Shown here piece by piece: positions 8,687 through 16,895 of a stretch of DNA of 64,000 nt. Under the pieces are notes generated by a model. The model saw only the letters and a list, made by a program, of their open reading frames with translations. It searched no databases and was not told the DNA's origin. How positions within the stretch are numbered: position 1 is the first letter of the stretch; each line of letters starts with the position of its first letter. The position numbers and the translations under genes are program-made. The stretch covers positions 186,001 through 250,000 of the forward strand of contig NZ_JAWXVZ010000001.1 in the NCBI RefSeq assembly GCF_033843645.1, read 5' to 3'. This DNA is from Pseudovibrio zosterae (GTDB lineage: Bacteria; Pseudomonadota; Alphaproteobacteria; Rhizobiales; Stappiaceae).

Positions 8687-9385
8687 ATGCCGACCATTGC
8701 TCTGGTTGATGACGACCGCAACATTCTAACCTCTGTCTCGATCGCTCTGGAGTCCGAAGGTTACCGCGTTCAGACCTATACGGACGGTGCTTCTGCACTG
8801 GAAGGTCTTCAAAATGATCCGCCGGATCTTGCTATTTTCGATATCAAGATGCCGCGCATGGATGGCATGGAGCTGCTGCGCCGGTTGCGCCAGCGCTCGG
8901 ATCTGCCGGTTATCTTTCTGACGTCGAAGGACGACGAGATTGATGAGCTGTTCGGCCTGAAGATGGGTGCGGACGACTTCATTCGGAAGCCGTTCTCACA
9001 GCGTTTGATGGTAGAGCGCGTAAAGGCCGTGCTGCGCCGCGTGCAGCCTCGCGATGCGTCCGCTGCGGCAAGCGAAGGCGACAAGCTTCTGGAGCGTGGC
9101 CACCTGACAATGGATCAGGAGCGTCACACCTGCACTTGGATGGGCAAGCCCGTCACGCTTACCGTCACAGAGTTTCTTATCCTGTTCGCGTTGGCTCAGC
9201 GTCCGGGCGTTGTGAAAAGCCGCAATGCACTCATGGACGCCGCCTACGATGATCAGGTTTATGTCGATGACCGAACCATCGACAGTCACATCAAGCGCCT
9301 CCGCAAGAAGTTCAAGGTTGTCGATGACGACTTTGATATGATCGAAACCCTTTACGGCGTCGGTTATCGCTTCCGCGAAGGCTGA
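8687..9385 (+). CDS. chvI: Two-component response regulator ChvI
   Basis: A 232-residue OmpR/PhoB-type regulator. The receiver domain (1 to about 120) has the acidic pocket DDD at 8-10, phospho-acceptor Asp52 in FDIKMPRMDG, Thr79 in FLTSKDD and Lys101 in FIRKPF. The C-terminal winged helix ends in DDRTIDSHIKRLRKKF and YGVGYRF. Together with ChvG it controls envelope stress, acid response and exopolysaccharide genes in rhizobia. The ATG at 8687 has GAGAGGATC upstream. chvG follows after 17 bp, and pckA is divergent, as in other Hyphomicrobiales. Confidence 0.95.
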   Translation: MPTIALVDDDRNILTSVSIALESEGYRVQTYTDGASALEGLQNDPPDLAIFDIKMPRMDGMELLRRLRQRSDLPVIFLTSKDDEIDELFGLKMGADDFIRKPFSQRLMVERVKAVLRRVQPRDASAAASEGDKLLERGHLTMDQERHTCTWMGKPVTLTVTEFLILFALAQRPGVVKSRNALMDAAYDDQVYVDDRTIDSHIKRLRKKFKVVDDDFDMIETLYGVGYRFREG

Positions 9386-9402
9386 TTGGATCTCAGCGCT
9401 TT

Positions 9403-11226
9403 ATGGCTTCTGAGCAGGTATCAAAAGATCACGTGGACAAGACCGCGCAGCCACGGCGTCCGGAAACGGACGGCGGACGGAACAACGCGTTTGGCTGGGT
9501 GCGCCGCCGTCAAGTACGCCGACGCATCCTGACCCGATGGGCGTCCGTGCTTGGCACCTATGTGTTTTCCTCCCTGACACGCCGCATTCTGGTTCTGAAT
9601 CTTGTGGGCCTCTTCGCAATGGTGGTGGGTATCTTGTACCTGAACCAGTTTCGTGCGGGCCTGATTGATGCGCGTGTACAATCGCTGCTCACGCAGGGCG
9701 AGATTATCGCGGGCGCCATTGCCGCCTCTGCCACGGCAGACAGCAACCAGGTGATGGTGGATCCGGAACAGCTGCTGCGCCTGCAGGCCGGAGAAAGCAT
9801 TGATCCCGGCTCCTCGCTGTCCAGTCTGGATTTCCCGATCAACCCGGAGCTGGTGGGGCCAATCCTGCGCCGGTTGATTTCGCCAACCAAAACGCGCGCG
9901 CGGATCTATGATCCGGATGGAACGCTGCTCCTCGACAGTTCCCATATCTACGCGCAGACCCAGATTTTCAGGTTTGATCTGCCCCCTCCCAATCAGGAGG
10001 AAGAGCCGTACTTCCAGAACCTCTGGCAAGAGGTGAAGTTCTGGATGCGGCGCGGTGAATACCCGCTCTACAAGGAACTGGACGACAGCAGCGGCCTTGA
10101 CTATCCCGAGGTGGCAGCAGCCATGGCCGGATCGCCTGCCAGCGTGGTGCGCTTGTCACCACGCGGGGAGATGATCGTTTCCGTGGCTATTCCGGTGCAG
10201 CGGTTCCGCGCGGTTCTGGGCACCTTGCTTCTGTCGACGCAAGGGGGCGACATCGACGACATCATTGCTGCTGAGCGCAGCGCGATCATCAAGATCTTCG
10301 TTGTCGCGGCCGTTGTGGTGATGGTGCTCTCTGTCCTGCTGGCAGGCACCATCGCAGGCCCGGTGCGGCGTTTGTCCGACGCGGCCCAGCGTGTGCGGTA
10401 CTCCAGCAAATCTCGTGAGGAAATCCCGGAGTTCCCGGGGCGTTATGACGAGATTGGCCACCTGGCACGGGTGCTGCGCGAGATGACCAATGCGCTCTAT
10501 AACCGCATGGATGCCATTGAGAACTTCGCCGCTGATGTGGCGCACGAACTCAAAAATCCGCTGACCTCCTTGAGGAGCGCTATCGAAACCTTGCCACTGG
10601 CCAAGAACGAAGCCTCCCGCGAACGCTTGATGGAAGTCATCCAGCATGATGTGCGCCGTCTGGATCGGCTGATCTCGGATATCTCCGAGGCCTCGCGGAT
10701 CGACGCGGAGCTTGCACGCGCGGACTCCGAGATCTTCGACATCGCCGTGCTGCTACGCACCGTGACGGACATCGCCAACGAGCGCTGGGGTGAGGATGTG
10801 CCGCGGGTCAAGCTGACCGTAACCGCGTCCAAGCTGGACCACCCCTACGAGGTGTTTGGCAAGGCCGAGCGCTTGTCGCAGGTCTTCAACAACCTCATTG
10901 ATAACGCGCGCTCGTTCTCGCCAAACGATGAGGCCATCGACATTACCGCCACACGCCAAGGCAACAAGGTGCTCATTACGGTGGATGACTGCGGTCCGGG
11001 CATCAATGCGGATGTCATGGAGCGCATTTTTGAGCGCTTCTACACAGACCGGCCTGCCAACGAAGGCTTCGGCAACAATTCGGGCCTTGGTCTTTCCATT
11101 TGCCGACAGATCGTGGAAGCCCACGGCGGAACCATCACAGCAGAAAACCGAGAGCAAGAAGGCGATGACGGCAAGGTGCTTGGTGCCCGGTTCATCGTCA
11201 CACTGCCCGCAAAGCGCGTGAGCTGA
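9403..11226 (+). CDS. chvG: Sensor histidine kinase ChvG (ExoS)
   Basis: A 607-residue membrane sensor. A cytoplasmic basic N terminus leads to transmembrane segment 1 (about 62-82), a periplasmic sensor of about 210 residues, transmembrane segment 2 (about 295-316), HAMP, the H-box FAADVAHELKNPLTSL with phospho-acceptor His381, the N-box NNLIDNARSFSP and the G-boxes DDCGPGI and GLGLSICRQIVEAHGG. All catalytic motifs are intact. It phosphorylates ChvI, its upstream neighbour. Two bases separate its stop from the hprK start, which suggests coupling of envelope sensing to the PTS genes. Confidence 0.95.
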   Translation: MASEQVSKDHVDKTAQPRRPETDGGRNNAFGWVRRRQVRRRILTRWASVLGTYVFSSLTRRILVLNLVGLFAMVVGILYLNQFRAGLIDARVQSLLTQGEIIAGAIAASATADSNQVMVDPEQLLRLQAGESIDPGSSLSSLDFPINPELVGPILRRLISPTKTRARIYDPDGTLLLDSSHIYAQTQIFRFDLPPPNQEEEPYFQNLWQEVKFWMRRGEYPLYKELDDSSGLDYPEVAAAMAGSPASVVRLSPRGEMIVSVAIPVQRFRAVLGTLLLSTQGGDIDDIIAAERSAIIKIFVVAAVVVMVLSVLLAGTIAGPVRRLSDAAQRVRYSSKSREEIPEFPGRYDEIGHLARVLREMTNALYNRMDAIENFAADVAHELKNPLTSLRSAIETLPLAKNEASRERLMEVIQHDVRRLDRLISDISEASRIDAELARADSEIFDIAVLLRTVTDIANERWGEDVPRVKLTVTASKLDHPYEVFGKAERLSQVFNNLIDNARSFSPNDEAIDITATRQGNKVLITVDDCGPGINADVMERIFERFYTDRPANEGFGNNSGLGLSICRQIVEAHGGTITAENREQEGDDGKVLGARFIVTLPAKRVS

Positions 11227-11228
11227 CC

Positions 11229-11669
11229 ATGGCTCCATCCCACCACGGTACCTGCGTCGTCATTGGCAACAAAGGGGTTTTGATTCGTGGTGCGTCCGGT
11301 TCCGGCAAGTCTGGCCTGGCATTTGAACTGATCCAGCGAGAGCGGACAGCGGGCAGATTCGCCTGTCTGGTGGCCGATGATCAGGTCTACATTGACGCTA
11401 TCAACGGACGTCTTGTCGCGCGTTGCCCAGAGCCAACCAGGGGTTTAATGGAGCTTCGCGGTCACGGGATTGTGAAAATGCCCCACCTAAACCGTGCGGT
11501 GCTGCGATTGATTATTGATATTGAGGGGCTTTCTCACATAGAACGGCTGCCTGAGTCTCATGAGCTTGAAACAGAGGTCCTTGGCATAAAGGTTCGTCGT
11601 CAACCGGTGCCTTTGGAAAGCTTTGATGCATCGGTGAGGCTGGCTTACGCAGCGCTAAGAACCCTGTAG
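11229..11669 (+). CDS. hprK: Short-form HPr kinase/phosphorylase
   Basis: A 146-residue protein with the P-loop RGASGSGKS (residues 20-28) and the ELRGHGI motif of HprK. Firmicute HprK is about 310 residues with an extra N-terminal domain; the short kinase-only form is normal for Alphaproteobacteria. It phosphorylates a serine of HPr, encoded two genes downstream, and so links the PTS to metabolism. It starts 2 bp after chvG with no separate ribosome site visible, so it is probably translated by coupling. Confidence 0.9.
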   Translation: MAPSHHGTCVVIGNKGVLIRGASGSGKSGLAFELIQRERTAGRFACLVADDQVYIDAINGRLVARCPEPTRGLMELRGHGIVKMPHLNRAVLRLIIDIEGLSHIERLPESHELETEVLGIKVRRQPVPLESFDASVRLAYAALRTL

Positions 11670-11691
11670 TTGCCTATCGGATTGGCGATGT

Positions 11692-11770
11692 GGTGACACT
11701 TTGCCGATTTTTCTTGCACTGCGGCGCAGGCTCTTAGAAAGTGGGGCAAGTGACACGTCAAAGTGTTACC
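11692..11770 (+). repeat. Inverted repeat upstream of the EIIA-Man gene
   Basis: GGTGACACTTTG (11692-11703) and CAAAGTGTTACC (11759-11770) are inverted copies with one mismatch, 55 bp apart, ending 22 bp before the EIIA start codon. They could form a long hairpin in the hprK-EIIA mRNA or be paired protein-binding sites. Function is not known. Confidence 0.45.
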
Positions 11771-11792
11771 TCTCAAATCTCGCAGGAATTGA

Positions 11793-12197
11793 ATGATAGG
11801 TCTTGTTCTAGTCACCCACGGCCGTTTGGCCGAAGAGTTCAAATCGGCCCTCGAACATGTGGTTGGGCCGCAATCAGGGGTGTCGACAATTTGCATCGGT
11901 CCGGATGACGACATGGAGCAACGTCGTCAGGACATTTTGAAGTCAGTTGAGCAGGTAAATGACGGATCGGGTGTGGTGCTGCTAACCGACATGTTCGGTG
12001 GTACGCCATCAAACTTGGCGATCTCTGTCATGAACGGAACCTCAATAGAGGTGGTAGCTGGTGTAAACCTGCCCATGCTGATCAAGCTGGCAAGTGTGCG
12101 CAATGATCTGTCACTGGCGGAAGCCGTAGAAGAAGCAAGAAACGCCGGTCAGAAATACATTTCTGTCGCCAGTCAGGTGTTATCCGGTCAGGGTTGA
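11793..12197 (+). CDS. PTS EIIA component, mannose family (regulatory)
   Basis: A 134-residue single-domain EIIA-Man with the phospho-acceptor His9 in LVTHGRLAEEF and the LLTDMFGGTPSNLA motif that marks the family. No EIIB, EIIC or EIID is near, so it is a phosphate-carrying regulator rather than part of a sugar permease. It lies between hprK and ptsH. ATG 11793 follows CAGGAATTGA. The stop codon overlaps a possible TTG start of ptsH, so the two are coupled. Often named manX or ptsM in this order. Confidence 0.9.
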   Translation: MIGLVLVTHGRLAEEFKSALEHVVGPQSGVSTICIGPDDDMEQRRQDILKSVEQVNDGSGVVLLTDMFGGTPSNLAISVMNGTSIEVVAGVNLPMLIKLASVRNDLSLAEAVEEARNAGQKYISVASQVLSGQG

Positions 12198-12205
12198 AAC
12201 AAAGA

Positions 12206-12490
12206 ATGAATACGGTTCATGTGCTTGAGCGCGAGCTTGAAATCGTCAACCAGCGCGGCCTTCATGCGCGCGCCTCGGCCAAGCTCGTAAAGCTGGTTGA
12301 GACCTTCGATGCTGAGGTTGTCGTCTCCAAAGATGGCCAAAGCGTGGGTGGAACCTCGATTATGGGCTTGATGATGCTTGCTGCGGCACCGGGGTGTTGC
12401 ATCCATGTAAGGGTTACAGGCCAGCAACATCAGGAAGCCATGGCGGCCATTGTGGCCCTCATCGAAGACGGTTTTGGCGAGCGCGACTAG
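12206..12490 (+). CDS. ptsH: Phosphocarrier protein HPr
   Basis: A 94-residue HPr. The active-site region IVNQRGLHARASAKL places the phospho-acceptor at His20, and the regulatory serine for HPr kinase is Ser51 in GGTSIMGLMML. I prefer ATG 12206 (MNTVHVLERELEIVNQ); an in-frame TTG at 12194 inside the EIIA stop is possible. HPr accepts phosphate from EI-Ntr and passes it to EIIA-Man and to PtsN, whose gene lies at 51.7 kb. A terminator stem starts before the ptsH stop codon. Confidence 0.93.
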   Translation: MNTVHVLERELEIVNQRGLHARASAKLVKLVETFDAEVVVSKDGQSVGGTSIMGLMMLAAAPGCCIHVRVTGQQHQEAMAAIVALIEDGFGERD

Positions 12491-12510
12491 GGATTAGTCG
12501 CCTTTTTTGT
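12483..12510 (+). terminator. Intrinsic terminator overlapping the ptsH stop codon
   Basis: The stem GCGACTA (12483-12489) pairs with TAGTCGC (12495-12501) and is followed by CTTTTTTG. The TAG stop of ptsH (12488-12490) lies inside the 5' arm, so a ribosome at the stop codon would cover the stem. It ends the chvI-ptsH unit before ahcY. Confidence 0.85.
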
Positions 12511-12556
12511 TTGTGGACCGGCGATTTGAGTCGGCCCCTACCGTTGTTACGTAAAT

Positions 12557-12578
12557 GATATAAAGGAACCTTTATATC
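12557..12578 (+). promoter_or_regulatory. Perfect inverted repeat upstream of ahcY (candidate SahR-type operator)
   Basis: GATATAAAGG (12557-12566) and CCTTTATATC (12569-12578) are perfect inverted copies around an AA centre, 115 bp upstream of ahcY. AT-rich palindromes of this form upstream of ahcY and metK genes are bound by the ArsR-family regulator SahR in many Proteobacteria; I assign this by resemblance and position only. Confidence 0.5.
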
Positions 12579-12655
12579 TTTATTGCTTTCTCCCTTCCAA
12601 CTACGCTATAACCCGTGCCAAGCATCAGGGCCAATGGGCCTTGAGAGTTGGAACT

Positions 12656-12673
12656 GCGGCGTACCTGCGCCGC
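12656..12673 (+). promoter_or_regulatory. Leader hairpin before ahcY
   Basis: GCGGCG (12656-12661) and CGCCGC (12668-12673) form a perfect 6-bp stem just upstream of the ahcY ribosome site. It does not match the SAH or SAM riboswitch consensus as far as I can recall; it may tune translation initiation. Confidence 0.35.
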
Positions 12674-12692
12674 GTCATGCGGGAAAAGTTGG

Positions 12693-14093
12693 ATGACCGG
12701 ATTTACCGATTACAAAGTAAAGGACATCTCTCTGGCTGAATGGGGCCGGACTGAGATCGAAATCGCTGAAACAGAAATGCCAGGCCTGATGGCTTGTCGC
12801 GAAGAGTTCGGCGAGAGCAAGCCTCTCAAGGGCGCCCGCATTGCAGGTTCCCTGCATATGACCATTCAGACCGCTGTTCTGATTGAGACCCTCGTGGCGC
12901 TGGGCGCAGAAGTCCGTTGGGCATCCTGCAACATCTTCTCCACGCAAGATCAGGCTGCTGCTGCAATCGCGGCGGCTGGCATTCCGGTTTTCGCTGAAAA
13001 GGGCGAGACGCTGGAAGAGTATTGGAACTACGCTGACCAGATCTTTGACTGGGGCAACGGCGAAACCGCCAACATGATTCTGGACGATGGCGGCGACGCA
13101 ACCCTGATGATCCTTCTGGGTGCCAAGGCAGAGACGGACCCATCCGTTCTCGAGAACCCTTCCAACGAAGAAGAAGTTGCCCTGTTCGCAACCATCAAGC
13201 GCCGTCTTGAGCGTGACCCAGGTTACTTCTCCAAGGTGAAGGCGAACATCAAGGGTGTTTCCGAAGAAACCACCACTGGCGTTCTGCGTCTTTACGAAAT
13301 GCAGAAGAAGGGCGAGCTGCCATTCCCTGCGATCAACGTGAATGACTCCGTAACCAAGTCCAAGTTTGACAACCGTTATGGCTGCCGTGAGTCCCTCGTG
13401 GACGGCATTCGCCGTGGTACCGACGTGATGATGGCTGGCAAGGTTGCTGTTGTGGCAGGCTACGGCGACGTGGGCAAGGGCTCTGCACAGTCTTTGACCG
13501 GAGCTGGCGCACGTGTGATCGTGACCGAAATCGATCCGATCTGCGCGCTTCAGGCCGCGATGGATGGGTTTGAAGTCAAGACCATGGAAGAAGCTGTCAA
13601 GGAAGGTGACATCTTCGTTACAGCAACGGGCAACAAAGACGTCATCACCGCAGACCACATGCGTGAGATGAAGGACATGGCCATCGTCTGCAACATCGGT
13701 CACTTCGACAACGAGATCCAGGTTGCGGCTCTGCGTAACTTCAAGTGGCGCAATGTGAAGCCACAGGTCGACATGATCGAGTACCCGGACGGCAAGCGCC
13801 TTATCCTTCTCTCTGAAGGTCGTCTGGTTAACCTTGGCAATGCGACCGGCCACCCAAGCTTCGTAATGTCCGCCAGCTTCGCTAACCAGGTTCTGGCGCA
13901 GATCGAGTTGTTCACCAAGGGCGACGCGTACAAGAACGAAGTTTATGTTCTGCCTAAGCACCTGGACGAGAAGGTTGCGCGGCTTCACCTGAAGAAGCTC
14001 GGCGTGACGTTGCAGGAGCTGACCGACGATCAGGCGAACTACTTGGGAATTGAAAAGACAGGCCCGTTCAAGGCCGAGCACTACAAGTACTAA
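12693..14093 (+). CDS. ahcY: Adenosylhomocysteinase
   Basis: A 466-residue S-adenosylhomocysteine hydrolase, which splits SAH to adenosine and homocysteine and so closes the activated-methyl cycle. The NAD site GYGDVGKGSAQ, the substrate region CNIFSTQDQAAAAIAAAG and the C-terminal NAD-binding tail ending in GPFKAEHYKY are all present. I chose ATG 12693 (MTGFTDYKVKDI), the family start; an upstream in-frame TTG at 12648 would add 15 unrelated residues. It has its own leader with an inverted repeat and a hairpin, separate from the PTS genes by a terminator. Confidence 0.97.
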   Translation: MTGFTDYKVKDISLAEWGRTEIEIAETEMPGLMACREEFGESKPLKGARIAGSLHMTIQTAVLIETLVALGAEVRWASCNIFSTQDQAAAAIAAAGIPVFAEKGETLEEYWNYADQIFDWGNGETANMILDDGGDATLMILLGAKAETDPSVLENPSNEEEVALFATIKRRLERDPGYFSKVKANIKGVSEETTTGVLRLYEMQKKGELPFPAINVNDSVTKSKFDNRYGCRESLVDGIRRGTDVMMAGKVAVVAGYGDVGKGSAQSLTGAGARVIVTEIDPICALQAAMDGFEVKTMEEAVKEGDIFVTATGNKDVITADHMREMKDMAIVCNIGHFDNEIQVAALRNFKWRNVKPQVDMIEYPDGKRLILLSEGRLVNLGNATGHPSFVMSASFANQVLAQIELFTKGDAYKNEVYVLPKHLDEKVARLHLKKLGVTLQELTDDQANYLGIEKTGPFKAEHYKY

Positions 14094-14108
14094 TTAACAG
14101 AATCGCAC

Positions 14109-14137
14109 GCCCCGCTTCCATATATGGTATGCGGGGC
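14109..14137 (+). terminator. GC-rich hairpin after ahcY
   Basis: GCCCCGC (14109-14115) pairs with GCGGGGC (14131-14137), enclosing the palindrome CCATATATGG. It lies 16 bp after the ahcY stop but has no T tract, so it is a weak or factor-dependent terminator, or an mRNA 3' protector. Confidence 0.45.
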
Positions 14138-14329
14138 GGGCCACGTCACCACTAATTGTAGTGGATGGGTCGCAGGCCCGGAATATTTGTTTACTATTTG
14201 TAAAGAACCTCTTCTTCGCGTTTCCGTATCGAGTTATCTTGGTTAACGAATCAGTCGTGAGTGTAGCCAGTTGAGCGACTTATTCGCGGTCCGGTTTTCG
14301 GACCTTGGCGGCGAAAAAGGGGGCACTAC

Positions 14330-16846
14330 ATGCCAGCAGGCTGGCAACAACACGCACGTTCCAACGTGCTGTGGCGAACAAGGATTCGGCAATTTGCAAA
14401 TCTATTTGGTGTTGGCGCGTTCGCTCTAGTTGGTGCTGCCGGTTTCTCTCAAGCAATGGATTTTCTGCCGCAATTCTCAGGGACGTCTGTCGACGCACTG
14501 AAAGTGGTATGGCTGGCTGCGATTGCCGGCGCGATCATGTTTGCCGTGGCAACAGCTCTCATGATGGTGCGCAGTCGTCGTCGCCTTGAAGGCACGATTG
14601 CCCAACTGCGTCAGGCGCGGGCAAGCGCCGTTGCACGGATTGATCGGCTCGAGAACATCCTTGAAACAGAAGATTCCCTGATGCTGGTCTGGGAAGGGGC
14701 TGAGCGCATTCCTGCGGTCGCAGGTCATTTGCCGGACTCGCTCAATTTCCCGGAGGGCATCAACCAGCTTCTGGAATACGAGGCATGGCTGGAGACCAAG
14801 TCTGCTGAGGCTCTTCGCGCCTATCTTGATCATCTGCGCACCCATGGTGAGCCGTTCCGGCTCACTTTGAGCACCACCAATGGTGTTTATCTGGAAGCAA
14901 CAGGGCGCACCGCAGGCGGGGCCGCTGTGCTGCGCCTGCGTGACCTGACGGGCGACCGTCAAGCCAGTGCGCGCCTGTCAGAGCAGAACGAGAAACTGCA
15001 AAATCAGCTTGAAGGCATCCGCAGTCTGCTGGACGCGTTGCCGGGCCCTGCCTGGCAGAGAGATGAGGCGGGCAAGCTCGTTTGGGTGAACACGGCATAT
15101 CTGGATGCGGTTGAAGCCAGCACCCTTGCCGATGTGCTCTCCAAGGGGGCAGAGCTTTTGGACGCCAAGGGCCGTATGAAGCTCAGCACAATGCGCGAGA
15201 CCAACGGCGTTTACAGCGCACCAATGCCGGTCGTTGCTGCTGGAGAGCGGTGTGTCTACCAAATCACCGATGTTTTGAGCGACAAGTCGAGCGCTGGCCT
15301 TGCGCAGGACATCAGCGAGCTGGAGCGCGTTCAGAACGAACTGCGCCGTACGTTGGACTTCCACACCCGTACGCTGGATGAACTCCAAACCGCTGTCGCC
15401 ATCTACGGTGCCGACCGCCGTTTGAAGTTCCACAATGCTGCATACCGCACGCTTTGGGAACTGGATCCATCCCTGCTGGAATCGTCGCCTGAAGAAGGCG
15501 CAGTTCTTGATGCCATGCGTGCAGCACGCAAGCTGCCGGAGCAGGCGGACTACCGCTCATGGCGCGCCAAGCATCTGGAGAGCTACCAGTCGCTGGAAGC
15601 GCGTGAGTTCTGGTGGCACCTGCCGGACGGGCGTACCCTGCGTGTGATCGCGAACCCGCATCCTCAAGGCGGCGTGACGTACATCTATGAAAATGTGACC
15701 GAGCGCCTCGATCTGGAAAGCCGCTACAACTCCCTCATTCGCGTTCAGGGCGAAACGCTGGATCACCTGTCCGAAGCCGTGGCTGTGTTTGGCTCCAATG
15801 GCCGTCTGCGCCTCTGGAACCCAGCCTTTGCCGACATCTGGCGCTTTACAGAAGCCGAGTTGCAGAACGAGCCGCATGTGTCCGGTTTGGTGGAGAAGTG
15901 TAAGCATCTCTTGCCGGATTCGACCGTGCTCAAGGAACTTGCTGGCGGCATCACGGGCCTGTCTGACAGCCGTACCAACCTCACGGGGCGCATGGAGCGT
16001 ATTGATGGAATGATCATCAATTACGTAACTGTCCCGCTGCCCGATGGCGGGACGTTGCTGACCTTCGTCAACGTGACCGACAGCGTGAATGTTGAACGGG
16101 CGCTGGTGGAAAAGAACGAGGCACTGGAAGAGGCGGACCAGCTGAAGAACACCTTCATTCAGCATGTGTCCTACGAGCTGCGCTCGCCGCTCACCACGAT
16201 TATTGGCTTTGCGCAGTTGCTTTCCGACCAAAAGTTCGGCGATCTGTCCACCAAGCAGACCGAGTACATGCAGTACATCCTGTCGTCCTCGTCGTCACTG
16301 CTGGCCATCATCAATGACATTCTGGATCTGGCGACGGTGGATGCCGGTATTATGGAGCTCAACATCTCCGATGTGGATGTGGCCGAGACCGTGTCCGAAG
16401 CCATCGTTGGTCTTCAGGATCGCTTGACAGAATCCAACATCAGCCTGAACACCAACCTGCCCGAGAATGTTGGCACCATTCGCGCAGACGAACGCCGCCT
16501 CCGGCAGGTTTTGTACAATCTTTTGTCCAATGCCGTGCGCTATTCTGAAGCTGGCGGACAGGTGGACGTCAGGTGTGTTCGTGATGCAAATTCCATCAAG
16601 TTTACCGTGGAAGATCATGGGGTTGGCATTCCCGAGGAGCTGCTGGAACAGGTGTTCTCCCGCTTCGTGGGCAGGGGAGCGGCTGGAAGCCGACACGGGG
16701 TTGGCCTTGGACTTGCCATTGTAAAGAGTTTTGTTGAGCTGCACGGCGGCACCGTTGACATCTCTTCCAAGGAAGGCGAAGGCACCACCGTCACCTGTAC
16801 ATTCCCGCTGGAGCCGCGTGTTCTGGATCTTCAAGCTGCGGAATAA
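14330..16846 (+). CDS. divL: DivL-type PAS-domain pseudo-histidine kinase (Tyr in place of His)
   Basis: An 838-residue membrane protein with two N-terminal hydrophobic segments (about 27-43 and 59-80), several PAS-like modules (about 100-590) and a C-terminal kinase core. The H-box reads QHVSYELRSPLTT, so Tyr615 stands where a normal kinase has His; this is the hallmark of DivL, which in Caulobacter does not act as an ordinary kinase but binds DivK and controls CckA, hence CtrA and cell division. The N-box YNLLSNAVRYSE and the G-box DHGVGIP remain. ATG 14330 has GGGGG upstream. The place between ahcY and tsaE is the conserved rhizobial context. Confidence 0.9.
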   Translation: MPAGWQQHARSNVLWRTRIRQFANLFGVGAFALVGAAGFSQAMDFLPQFSGTSVDALKVVWLAAIAGAIMFAVATALMMVRSRRRLEGTIAQLRQARASAVARIDRLENILETEDSLMLVWEGAERIPAVAGHLPDSLNFPEGINQLLEYEAWLETKSAEALRAYLDHLRTHGEPFRLTLSTTNGVYLEATGRTAGGAAVLRLRDLTGDRQASARLSEQNEKLQNQLEGIRSLLDALPGPAWQRDEAGKLVWVNTAYLDAVEASTLADVLSKGAELLDAKGRMKLSTMRETNGVYSAPMPVVAAGERCVYQITDVLSDKSSAGLAQDISELERVQNELRRTLDFHTRTLDELQTAVAIYGADRRLKFHNAAYRTLWELDPSLLESSPEEGAVLDAMRAARKLPEQADYRSWRAKHLESYQSLEAREFWWHLPDGRTLRVIANPHPQGGVTYIYENVTERLDLESRYNSLIRVQGETLDHLSEAVAVFGSNGRLRLWNPAFADIWRFTEAELQNEPHVSGLVEKCKHLLPDSTVLKELAGGITGLSDSRTNLTGRMERIDGMIINYVTVPLPDGGTLLTFVNVTDSVNVERALVEKNEALEEADQLKNTFIQHVSYELRSPLTTIIGFAQLLSDQKFGDLSTKQTEYMQYILSSSSSLLAIINDILDLATVDAGIMELNISDVDVAETVSEAIVGLQDRLTESNISLNTNLPENVGTIRADERRLRQVLYNLLSNAVRYSEAGGQVDVRCVRDANSIKFTVEDHGVGIPEELLEQVFSRFVGRGAAGSRHGVGLGLAIVKSFVELHGGTVDISSKEGEGTTVTCTFPLEPRVLDLQAAE

Positions 16847-16895
16847 CTGCCAGATTTAAACCGGCACAAGGCTGGATGGGGCTCATCAGCGCACA

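Noticed and set aside
12579..12692. SAH or SAM riboswitch in the ahcY leader
   Set aside because: A hairpin exists, but the conserved core sequences of known SAH/SAM classes are not seen.
12675..14081. A 468-codon open frame antisense to ahcY
   Set aside because: Long antisense frames are expected opposite highly biased genes. The translation has no recognisable domain, and ahcY is certain.
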